IMG/VR virus record: IMGVR_UViG_3300042691_003588
Location: 1 to 22,758 of that record
Direction: 5' to 3' (one strand)
Source of the DNA: a virus
DNA: 22,758 nucleotides
Positions 5,960 to 10,689 of the stretch are shown piece by piece. Numbering within the stretch: position 1 is the stretch's first letter; each line of letters opens with the position of its first letter. Below the pieces are notes generated by a model. It was not told the origin of the DNA and ran no database searches. It saw only the letters and a list, made by a program, of their open reading frames with translations. Position numbers and translations under genes: made by a program.

Positions 5960-6089
5960 GCAGATTGAACCCTGCGTAGTACAAATAATCGGTAAAAAGA
6001 CCCTATAGGGTTGCTTTGAGCGTTTAGGTAATACTACCGATTTATTACTTAAGCGGGTTCAACTTAGAGCAACCTTATGGGGTTTTTTT
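5960..6089 (+). ncRNA. Probable ~130-nt structured small RNA with two alternative folds
   Basis: Three complementary pairs occur in the order A-B-C-B'-A'-C'. A is 5965-5972 with 6055-6062 (8 bp, extended by GC after a bulge). B is 5987-5994 with 6035-6042 (8 bp). C is 5994-6020 with 6063-6089 (27 contiguous pairs including a few G-U). A/B and C/C' cross each other. With no linker between the strands they cannot both form fully, so the RNA should switch between a nested hairpin and a long terminator stem. It has its own predicted promoter and ends in a seven-base T-run. No open frame or known RNA family is recognised. The 206-base gap between the repressor and the next possible gene is mostly taken up by it. 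Confidence 0.6.
5994..6089. terminator. Intrinsic, probably bidirectional terminator with 27-bp stem
   Basis: The arms 5994-6020 and 6063-6089 pair without interruption, and the 3' arm ends GGGGTTTTTTT. On the other strand the arm ends in TTTTT (complement of 5994-5998), so it could stop transcription from either side. The 42-base loop contains strands B' and A', which can pair upstream instead. Confidence 0.7.
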
Positions 6090-6147
6090 ATTTCTGCCGT
6101 ACTTCTCACGATAGCAATGGGGTTAAATCGCCCGCTAGAAAGAAAAG

Positions 6148-6246
6148 ATGGGCTGGTTTACACCTAACAGCAAGCCCCGCGAACTTGAGTGGGTATCGCA
6201 CAAGACGGACAGGACAATGGTGATAGACAACCTGACCATCGAATGA
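6148..6246 (+). CDS. Possible small protein (32 aa)
   Basis: The ATG at 6148 opens a frame beginning MGWFTPNSKPRELEW and ending NLTIE, with TGA at 6244-6246. The composition (Trp, Pro, charged residues) looks protein-like. Only a weak purine tract (AGAAAGAAAAG) precedes it. The stop overlaps the ATG of another short frame at 6243. No family or promoter is recognised. It fills part of the otherwise empty 6090-6335 stretch. Confidence 0.35.
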   Translation: MGWFTPNSKPRELEWVSHKTDRTMVIDNLTIE

Positions 6247-6386
6247 ACACTACCTTCGGGAGCATTAGTTTGGCAAAAGCCAAATGGATGGGGTGCTATC
6301 ACCTTTGGGGAATCTATGACAAAAAAACAACACTAAGGGTAAATCCCTATAAAATAACTGTTGCATTGTTAAGATTGCTTAACTAA
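6243..6386 (+). CDS. Doubtful small protein overlapping early promoter B (47 aa)
   Basis: The ATG shares bases with the previous stop (ATGA), which argues for coupling. The frame begins MNTTFGSISLAKAKWMG. However, its last third reads through the AGGG box, the -35 and the operator of promoter B, so the C-terminal sequence (LLRLLN) is dictated by control DNA. It is either a real gene whose 3' end was replaced when the promoter module was copied here, or a chance frame. Confidence 0.25.
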   Translation: MNTTFGSISLAKAKWMGCYHLWGIYDKKTTLRVNPYKITVALLRLLN

Positions 6387-6389
6387 ACT
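6361..6389 (+). promoter_or_regulatory. Rightward early promoter B with operator in its spacer
   Basis: TTGCAT (6361-6366), 17-bp spacer, TAAACT (6384-6389). The spacer holds GTTAAGA-TT-GCTTAAC (6368-6383), one base from the perfect palindrome of copy A. ATAAAATAA (6349-6357) upstream is UP-element-like. It should drive the long rightward early operon from 6432. Confidence 0.78.
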
Positions 6390-6394
6390 GGTAA

Positions 6395-6410
6395 CACTCA
6401 ATAACGAGTG
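6395..6410 (+). promoter_or_regulatory. 5'-terminal mRNA stem-loop (copy B)
   Basis: CACTC (6395-6399) pairs with GAGTG (6406-6410) around AATAAC. The predicted start is about 6396, so the hairpin caps the 5' end. It sits 14 bases ahead of the AAAGGAG ribosome site. The stem bases differ from copy A but still pair. Confidence 0.5.
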
Positions 6411-6431
6411 AGATAGAAAAGGAGCAATAAA

Positions 6432-6719
6432 ATGTACGACCAAACAGCACAAAAAGCCGCAATTGCAATTAGAAAAGCAATGTATAAAAACCCAGCATGG
6501 CACGTTGGCCGCCATAGCGATGGCACACCAGCCCTTGACATTGACGCGATGGAGCGCGAACTTGAGGACGGTTTAATTGAAGGCTGGCTCGGTATCAAAG
6601 AAGTTGAGGCCTGCACCTTGTCACAATGGTCTTGCGCGATGGATTGGTTAATTTCCCAAGAGCGTAACGCACACTGTGAATCTGACCGCTTTGATTACAC
6701 CAACCGAATTGACCGATAA
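6432..6719 (+). CDS. First protein of the rightward early operon, hypothetical (95 aa)
   Basis: The ATG at 6432 follows AAAGGAG by seven bases, in the leader shared with copy A. The protein is acidic in its middle (IDAMERELEDGLIEGWLG) with several Trp residues (NPAWHVG, LSQWSCAMDWL). It has no signal peptide or membrane segment and no family is recognised. As the first product of an operator-controlled early operon it is a reasonable candidate for a host-takeover or regulatory protein, but that is inference from position. Confidence 0.75.
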   Translation: MYDQTAQKAAIAIRKAMYKNPAWHVGRHSDGTPALDIDAMERELEDGLIEGWLGIKEVEACTLSQWSCAMDWLISQERNAHCESDRFDYTNRIDR

Positions 6720-6726
6720 ATTACGC

Positions 6727-6740
6727 GCCCCGAAAGGGGC
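6727..6740 (+). other. GAAA-tetraloop hairpin between genes
   Basis: GCCCC (6727-6731), loop GAAA, GGGGC (6736-6740), eight bases after a gene stop. This very stable mini-hairpin has no T-run after it, so it is not an intrinsic terminator. It may act as an RNA processing or stability element between the two genes, just ahead of the next ribosome site. Confidence 0.45.
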
Positions 6741-6745
6741 TGAAA

Positions 6746-6761
6746 GGTTCCACGTGAAACA
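6746..6761. promoter_or_regulatory. parS: parS-like centromere site
   Basis: The 16 bases GGTTCCACGTGAAACA match the widely conserved bacterial chromosomal parS consensus TGTTNCACGTGAAACA at every specified base except the first. The core CACGTG palindrome with GTTnC/GAAAC arms is the ParB recognition sequence. It overlaps the ribosome site and GTG start of the exported-protein gene at 6754. I saw no other CACGTG in the window. Confidence 0.6.
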
Positions 6762-7044
6762 CATTGAATTCTTTGCAATTAGCTTTTTTATCATTTTTTG
6801 CGCTGGTATTCAGACCGCAAAAGCCCAAACCTACGTTATTACCAACCCACAGGGCTTTGTGACCGGTACGGTGCAGATACAAGGCACGCAAGGTCAAGTC
6901 GTAAATAACGCGGGTGTGACAACCCAAAACTTTACGATTTACCCCAACCAAGTCGTGACCCCACAGGGCTACGCTATCGGCACACCTAGTTACACCGTAC
7001 CGCTTAGTCCACCCTCACCACCCAGCCCAAGGGTGTTGCAATGA
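6754..7044 (+). CDS. Small exported protein with signal peptide and proline-rich end (96 aa)
   Basis: I chose GTG at 6754 because GAAAGG precedes it and because it places a classic signal peptide at the N terminus: short basic start, hydrophobic core FFAISFFIIFCAGI, then TAKA before QTYV. A longer frame from GTG 6676 would overlap the previous gene by 44 bp and bury the signal. The mature part is rich in Gln, Thr, Val and Gly (TGTVQIQGTQGQVVNNAG) and ends in a proline/serine stretch (PLSPPSPPSPRVLQ). An early gene product sent to the periplasm is unusual and could act at the envelope. The start codon lies inside the parS-like site. No family is recognised. Confidence 0.65.
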   Translation: MKHIEFFAISFFIIFCAGIQTAKAQTYVITNPQGFVTGTVQIQGTQGQVVNNAGVTTQNFTIYPNQVVTPQGYAIGTPSYTVPLSPPSPPSPRVLQ

Positions 7045-7139
7045 TTGAAACGGTCATGACCTTTTTTGCAATCAGCGTGTTTATCCTGTTTGCTACTTTT
7101 ATGATTTTGGCCGCATTTCTTTACTATTGGATGGATTAA
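7041..7139 (+). CDS. Tiny single-span membrane protein (32 aa)
   Basis: The ATG overlaps the stop of the exported-protein gene (ATGA), and the stop abuts the next ATG at 7140. The protein is almost wholly hydrophobic (FFAISVFILFATFMILAAF) and ends YYWMD. Tight coupling on both sides supports it being real. A membrane partner for the exported protein is possible but not shown. Confidence 0.6.
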   Translation: MIETVMTFFAISVFILFATFMILAAFLYYWMD

Positions 7140-7436
7140 ATGAACGCATACGAATTAGCAGATGAATTGCATGAAGATTTGCAATGGATAGTTACATCAA
7201 ATACCGACCTACCAAGTAGACTAGTTTCAGCAATCAATATGCTTCGCCAACAAGCAGACCTCATACGCAATTTGCAAAAGTCACTTGGCTTCAAAAACAG
7301 TGGTTATGAAACTATTAATTTGACACCACAAACAAAGCCATTAACTGATGAGGAAATTCTTAACGAATGGCTTGGAAACGACAGAAATTTTTATTATTTT
7401 GCTAGAGCAATAGAAGAAAGGCATGGGATTAAATGA
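7140..7436 (+). CDS. Hypothetical early protein (98 aa)
   Basis: The ATG follows the preceding TAA with no gap. The N-terminal half is helical and acidic (YELADELHEDLQWIV, LVSAINMLRQQADLIRNLQK). The C-terminal half contains PLTDEEILNEWLGNDRNFYY and AIEERHGIK, a segment resembling short C-terminal motifs of several phage proteins of unknown function ('I...FARAIE..HGI'). It overlaps the next gene by four bases. No function is assigned. Confidence 0.7.
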   Translation: MNAYELADELHEDLQWIVTSNTDLPSRLVSAINMLRQQADLIRNLQKSLGFKNSGYETINLTPQTKPLTDEEILNEWLGNDRNFYYFARAIEERHGIK

Positions 7437-7810
7437 GTTTTGAATCTTTTTATAGCCTATACCCACGCAAAATAGGCAAGCGTGCGGCAGAAAAATCGTG
7501 GAACCGACTCACCAAGGACGAGCAAGCCGAGGCTTTGGCGGCACTACCAACGCACATCGCGTATTGGAAGTTTAAGCAAACAGAGAAGGACTACATTTGC
7601 CACCCTGCTACTTGGTTAAACCAAGGCAGATGGGAAGATGAGTTGGAGTTTGAGCGCGCTAAAAAGCCTGAGTTGCCTTGGTATAGCACCAACGAACTAA
7701 CCCTTAAAAAAGCGGCAGAAGTCGGTGTAACACCGTATGCCGGCGAGGATTGGCCAACGCTACGGACTAGAATCAGTAACCAAATTAAAAGGCTGGAAGA
7801 GCAGTTGTGA
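7433..7810 (+). CDS. Phage replication-associated domain protein (125 aa)
   Basis: The sequence matches a domain that usually ends phage replication initiator or helicase-loader proteins: FESFYSLYPRKIGKRAAEKS, W-N-R-L-T-K-D-E-Q, then a helix, AYWKFKQTEKDYICHPATWL and NQGRWEDEL. Here it stands alone, without the DNA-binding N-terminal domain those proteins carry, followed by about 45 further residues. It is probably involved in replisome loading. Location in the early operon with RusA and nucleases agrees. The exact role is inferred from domain resemblance only. Confidence 0.6.
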   Translation: MSFESFYSLYPRKIGKRAAEKSWNRLTKDEQAEALAALPTHIAYWKFKQTEKDYICHPATWLNQGRWEDELEFERAKKPELPWYSTNELTLKKAAEVGVTPYAGEDWPTLRTRISNQIKRLEEQL

Positions 7811-7980
7811 ACGATGAGAAAGCACGTATTGAATACCTTGCAAACTGGTACATTGGAGTTGGCCAGCGACGCGGGTGGGATGAAGTAAAACGATTAATAG
7901 CGCAGTACCCTGATGATGCCGAAAAGGTGAGAGAAAGGATGAAAGAAATATGGACAAGTACGACCCGCACGAAGCGATAA
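7807..7980 (+). CDS. Small hypothetical protein (57 aa), GTG start
   Basis: GTG at 7807 overlaps the previous TGA (GTGA) and the frame runs to TAA 7978-7980, overlapping the next gene by 31 bp. The protein is charged and helical (NDEKARIEYLANWYIG, RGWDEVKRLIAQYPDD, EKVRERMKEIW), resembling short phage proteins ending in '...R..V...W'. Coupled context and composition support it. The final ten residues overlap the next coding start. Confidence 0.55.
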   Translation: MNDEKARIEYLANWYIGVGQRRGWDEVKRLIAQYPDDAEKVRERMKEIWTSTTRTKR

Positions 7981-8279
7981 ATTACATTTTTACAAACTCA
8001 AACGCATATGCCGAGGCCAAGGGCCACCTTGCAGAACTTGAGGTTTGGAAGTCAAGCCTTAAAGCCATCAAGATGGCAGAGTCTAACGAGCAAACCGTTA
8101 CCGCGCAAGAACGTGAGGCTTACCGGTCAGAGGAATATCAAAACCTTTCCAAGGCTATTGGTGAGGCAACCCGTCAAGTTGAGGCCCTGCGCTGGAAACT
8201 AGAGGCCGCTAAGATGCGGTTTCAGGCATGGCAAACAGAATCCGCAAACAACCGTCAAATAGAAAGGCTCACCGTATGA
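7950..8279 (+). CDS. Helical phage early protein (109 aa)
   Basis: The protein is almost all helix: EAKGHLAELEVWKSSLKAI, KMAESNEQTVTAQEREAY, then EEYQNLSKAIGEATRQVEA and LRWKLEAAKMRFQAWQTESA. The pattern 'AQEREAY...L...EA...LRW.L.AA..R...W' recurs in many proteobacterial phages near replication and RusA genes. Its function is undetermined. Its stop overlaps the next ATG. Confidence 0.7.
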   Translation: MDKYDPHEAINYIFTNSNAYAEAKGHLAELEVWKSSLKAIKMAESNEQTVTAQEREAYRSEEYQNLSKAIGEATRQVEALRWKLEAAKMRFQAWQTESANNRQIERLTV

Positions 8280-8446
8280 ACCTCGCAGAAGAACTTTTAA
8301 TCTTAAAAATGAACGTTAAATTCTTTGAGACCGCGCTTGCCAGCAACGATATTGAGTTGTTACTTGACGTAGTAGTTGACCTCAACGAATCCGCGCAAAA
8401 ACTAGAAAAACTGACCTTTGACCATGCAAACAAAACTAATGCGTAA
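8276..8446 (+). CDS. Small acidic hypothetical protein (56 aa)
   Basis: I chose the ATG at 8276 because it overlaps the upstream stop (ATGA). An in-frame upstream start at 8228 would lie deep within the previous gene. The protein is a leucine-rich helical pair (LAEELLILKMNVKFFETALA, DIELLLDVVVDLNESAQKLE). No family is recognised. Confidence 0.6.
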   Translation: MNLAEELLILKMNVKFFETALASNDIELLLDVVVDLNESAQKLEKLTFDHANKTNA

Positions 8447-8798
8447 TGCGTATGCCACGCACACAGACTACGCAGAATTTAAAGGGCTAATCGAAGAAAA
8501 CCCAAACTTTGTACCTAGCAACGTTGATGGTATTTGCGAACGCAAAGGTAAATTCTTGGTCATGGAGTGGAAACGCGACGGTGAGAAGGTCAGCAAAGGT
8601 CAACAAATACTGCTACAGTCATTAGCCTCACTTCATAACTTCATGGTTGTGATTATTTACGGGGACACCGACAACGAAACGCGGATTGGCAAGTTCTACA
8701 TTGTCCAGCCGACGGGCAGTTGTATATTGGCCGGCAACGGCATTAAGATGTTTAAAGAATATTACAGAACATGGTACGACTGGGCAGATGGCAAGTAA
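8424..8798 (+). CDS. PD-(D/E)XK / VRR-NUC-like small nuclease protein (124 aa)
   Basis: The start is uncertain: ATG at 8424 or 8439, neither with a good ribosome site and both overlapping the previous gene. The core NVDGICERKGKFLVMEWKRD, followed by GQQILLQSLA, shows Asp, Glu-x-Lys and Gln in the spacing of a small PD-(D/E)XK fold, as in VRR-NUC-type phage proteins. Such proteins may cleave branched DNA or other phage replication intermediates. It lies just before an HNH nuclease and RusA, which fits DNA processing. Activity is inferred; many relatives are annotated only as hypothetical. Confidence 0.6.
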   Translation: MQTKLMRNAYATHTDYAEFKGLIEENPNFVPSNVDGICERKGKFLVMEWKRDGEKVSKGQQILLQSLASLHNFMVVIIYGDTDNETRIGKFYIVQPTGSCILAGNGIKMFKEYYRTWYDWADGK

Positions 8799-9063
8799 AC
8801 AGGAACGGGAACATAATCAAAAAATGGCATCCATCGGGTGCATTCTTTGTACGCATCTCGGCTACAGTGAAACACCCGCGGAACTCCACCATATACGAAA
8901 TGGAAGTACTAGAAGAGGCGACGCGCCTGTTATCCCCCTCTGCCCTAATCACCACCGGTTTGGCCCCGATGGATTTCACTTCTTGGGTCGCAGGGCATTT
9001 GAGCGTAAGTTTGGACTCACCCAAGAGCATCTACTACAAATGGCACTGGCGAAACTATGTTGA
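8788..9063 (+). CDS. Ref-like HNH nuclease (91 aa)
   Basis: I chose the ATG at 8788 because the sequence upstream of it in this frame is the out-of-frame part of the preceding gene. Zinc and active-site residues are clear: CILC (Cys18, Cys21), ELHHIR (His34, His35), IPLCPNHH (Cys52, His55, His56), then HFLGRRAFERKFGLT. This layout ('C-x2-C ... AELHH ... PLCPxHH ... GRRAFE') is that of the phage P1 Ref / RecA-dependent nuclease family, which cut DNA at RecA-bound displacement loops. It is shorter than P1 Ref because it lacks the disordered N-terminal extension. It overlaps the genes on both sides. Confidence 0.75.
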   Translation: MASKQEREHNQKMASIGCILCTHLGYSETPAELHHIRNGSTRRGDAPVIPLCPNHHRFGPDGFHFLGRRAFERKFGLTQEHLLQMALAKLC

Positions 9064-9422
9064 TACTGTCACTTCCACTGCCGCCATCTGTGAATCATTA
9101 TTGGGGAAGCCGAGGAAATCGAAGGTTCGTAAACAAAGCCGGAAAAGAGTTCAAACTGAAAGTGCAGGAATATGTGCTGGAATACAGAGTCCCGAAATTG
9201 GGAACCGCCCGCCTGCAAATGACAGTGACGTTGCACCCCCGCGACAAGCGTAAGCAAGACATTGATAATCGCATTAAAGCATTGTGGGATGCACTAAGCG
9301 GTAATGGCGCTGGTGTATTTGATGACGATGAGCAGATTGATATTTTGCTGGTGCAACGGGGTGAAATCGTTAAAGGTGGGGCCTGCCGCGTAGAAATCGA
9401 GGTTTTGGATGCTAGTCAATAA
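9057..9422 (+). CDS. rusA: Holliday junction resolvase RusA
   Basis: A 121-residue protein of normal RusA size. It contains PPSVNHYWGSRG (residues 9-20) and RKQDIDNRIKALWDAL (65-80), with Asp68, Asp70 and Lys74 matching the catalytic Asp70, Asp72 and Lys76 of E. coli RusA. GVFDDDEQID follows, whose acidic residues at 89-91 match Asp91. It cuts four-way DNA junctions as a dimer and so resolves phage recombination intermediates before packaging. The start overlaps the Ref-like gene by 7 bp and the stop overlaps the methyltransferase by 14 bp. Confidence 0.92.
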   Translation: MLILSLPLPPSVNHYWGSRGNRRFVNKAGKEFKLKVQEYVLEYRVPKLGTARLQMTVTLHPRDKRKQDIDNRIKALWDALSGNGAGVFDDDEQIDILLVQRGEIVKGGACRVEIEVLDASQ

Positions 9423-10089
9423 CTTGACCGTTACCGAATACACCGAGGCTTATTACGACGAACACAAAGAACAGGGCCTCGATTACCTTGGCCATGGCTA
9501 CTGGCAAGAAGAATATGCCAAAATGGTCACAGAGGCCTGTAAAACCCCCGCAGACGGGTTTGTTGTAGACGCTGGGTGTGCGTGTGGGTCAATCCTCAAA
9601 GGCTTTCATAAACTTGGTTATCGCGTGTTTGGGGCTGATTTGAACGAACACATGATTCAGATTGGCCAAAAGCACTTTGGCTTTTATGCCAATGAACTGG
9701 TTTGTGGCTCAATATCTGACCTACCGGTAATTACTGAAAGCGTAGATTTAGTTCACACCGCGCAAGTGTTAGAACACATCCCGCAGGAACACATGGACAG
9801 CATATTGGCTGAATTTGCCCGAATATTGAGGCCCAACGGGCGCGTATTTATCTGTTTAGATGCGGTAAAAGACGGTGAAACTAAAGAAATGTACATGGGC
9901 GACCCGACGCACGTAAACATTCAGCCTATCAATTACTGGTACAGGCTGTTTCAAAAACATGAATTTATGTTTGACGTTGAGGCATACAACCGATTTGTGC
10001 GGTCTGAATACAAACCAACAGAAGAACAAAAAAACAATTTTTTTAACGAATATCCGTATTGGAGTGTGTGGATTTTGCAAAAAAGCTAA
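9409..10089 (+). CDS. Class I SAM-dependent methyltransferase
   Basis: A 226-residue Rossmann-fold methyltransferase. Motif I is VVDAGCACG (52-60; note Cys-Ala in place of the more usual Gly-x-Gly). The acidic ribose-binding segment is FGADLNE (74-80), followed by AQVLEHIPQEHM and ILRPNGRVFICLD. These are the marks of the UbiE/Methyltransf_11 type, which act on small molecules, lipids, RNA or protein rather than on DNA bases. There is no DNA-methylase DPPY/NPPY motif, so it is not a standard restriction-protection enzyme. It is the last gene of the rightward early operon. The substrate is unknown; cell-surface or small-molecule modification is possible. Confidence 0.8.
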   Translation: MLVNNLTVTEYTEAYYDEHKEQGLDYLGHGYWQEEYAKMVTEACKTPADGFVVDAGCACGSILKGFHKLGYRVFGADLNEHMIQIGQKHFGFYANELVCGSISDLPVITESVDLVHTAQVLEHIPQEHMDSILAEFARILRPNGRVFICLDAVKDGETKEMYMGDPTHVNIQPINYWYRLFQKHEFMFDVEAYNRFVRSEYKPTEEQKNNFFNEYPYWSVWILQKS

Positions 10090-10095
10090 TATAAT
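10090..10095 (+). promoter_or_regulatory. Possible -10 element (TATAAT) ahead of the Dps-like gene
   Basis: A perfect TATAAT lies 22 bases before the ATG at 10118, with AGGAG in between. No good -35 is found at 16-18 bases, so it would need an activator or other factor. It lies across the end of the methyltransferase stop region, where a new transcription unit would be expected. Confidence 0.35.
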
Positions 10096-10117
10096 TGCGT
10101 AACTACAGGAGTTTCCT

Positions 10118-10477
10118 ATGCAAGAAAATTGCTCACTCTTTTTGGCTACGTTGCTACACTCCGCAACAAATACCCATTTTTTCCACTGGAGTACTGACTC
10201 CTACGCTAAACACGTCGCACTCGCCGAATACTACGACGGGGTGGTGGACTTGACCGACCAGTTGGCTGAATCGTATATGGGCAAATACGGCAAGATAACC
10301 AGCTTTCCAAGCGCATATCACCAGCCCAAAGACCCAATAAAATACCTCGAATCGTTGCAGACTTTTGTGGCCGATGCCCGTCAAGATTTGCCGCAAGACA
10401 GCGAGTTGCAAAACATCATTGATGAGATTGCAGACCTAATCAACACTACGACTTATAAACTTAAGTTCTTGAAATAA
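10118..10477 (+). CDS. Dps/ferritin-like four-helix protein (119 aa)
   Basis: The sequence contains FLATLLHSATNTHFFHWSTD and SYAKHVALAEYYDGVVDLTD, then QLAESYMGKYGKI. The spacing His-x-x-His-W ... H-x-x-L-x-x-Y-Y-D-x-(6)-D-x-(2)-A-E resembles ferritin-like Dps proteins, in which His, Asp and Glu bind iron. Similar phage proteins are annotated as starvation-inducible DNA-binding or as a domain of unknown function. It is shorter than true Dps (about 160 residues) and lacks a lysine-rich DNA-binding tail. It may bind iron or protect DNA, but this is inferred. AGGAG lies 6 bp before the ATG. Confidence 0.6.
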   Translation: MQENCSLFLATLLHSATNTHFFHWSTDSYAKHVALAEYYDGVVDLTDQLAESYMGKYGKITSFPSAYHQPKDPIKYLESLQTFVADARQDLPQDSELQNIIDEIADLINTTTYKLKFLK

Positions 10478-10488
10478 AAGGATAAATT

Positions 10489-10689
10489 ATGCCATTAGAT
10501 AAATCAGGCTCAAAGGCATCGGTCGGCAAAAACATCAAAGCCGAGATGAAAGCTGGCAAACCAAAGAAACAAGCTGTTGCTATTGCTTTAAACGTTGAAC
10601 GCGATAACGCAAGAGGCAAGCGCAAAGCCGCACTGGAAGAGGCTTATGGCCGCTTTTTAGGCAAGCGCGATGAGAAAGAAAAGATGTAA
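10489..10689 (+). CDS. Small basic phage protein, DUF6496-like (66 aa)
   Basis: The conserved core VGKNIKAEMKAGKPKKQAVA followed by IALNVERDNARGKRK is a widespread small-protein motif in tailed phages of aquatic bacteria ('NI..E...GKP.KQAVAIAL'). The protein is strongly basic and could bind nucleic acid. AAAGGATAAATT precedes the ATG. It is the first of four consecutive overlapping basic proteins. Its role is unknown. Confidence 0.75.
   Translation: MPLDKSGSKASVGKNIKAEMKAGKPKKQAVAIALNVERDNARGKRKAALEEAYGRFLGKRDEKEKM

Larger units (their letters stand above)
6336..6434 (+). repeat. Promoter-operator-leader module, copy B
   Basis: This is the second, oppositely oriented copy of the module at 2930-3028. 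Shared parts are AGGGTnnATCCCTATAAAATAA, TTGCATTGTTAAGATT, CTTAACTA, and the leader GAGTGAGATAGAAAAGGAG. Differences gather in the two bases within the AGGG box, the three bases before the -35, one base at the operator centre, one base in the -10, and the hairpin loop. Confidence 0.85.

Noticed and set aside
6046-6070. T-arm-like GGTTCAA sequence suggesting a tRNA
   Set aside because: No acceptor, D or anticodon arm can be formed; the bases are explained by strand A' of the structured RNA.
6676-6753. Longer version of the exported protein starting at GTG 6676
   Set aside because: It would overlap the previous gene, lacks a ribosome site and hides an obvious signal peptide; GTG 6754 is better placed.
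8771-9253. 160-residue plus-strand open frame across the Ref-like and RusA genes
   Set aside because: It is out of frame with two genes that have clear catalytic motifs, so it is a shadow.
9409-10089. DNA adenine or cytosine methylase
   Set aside because: No DPPY/NPPY or PCQ motif; the motifs fit a small-molecule or protein type methyltransferase.
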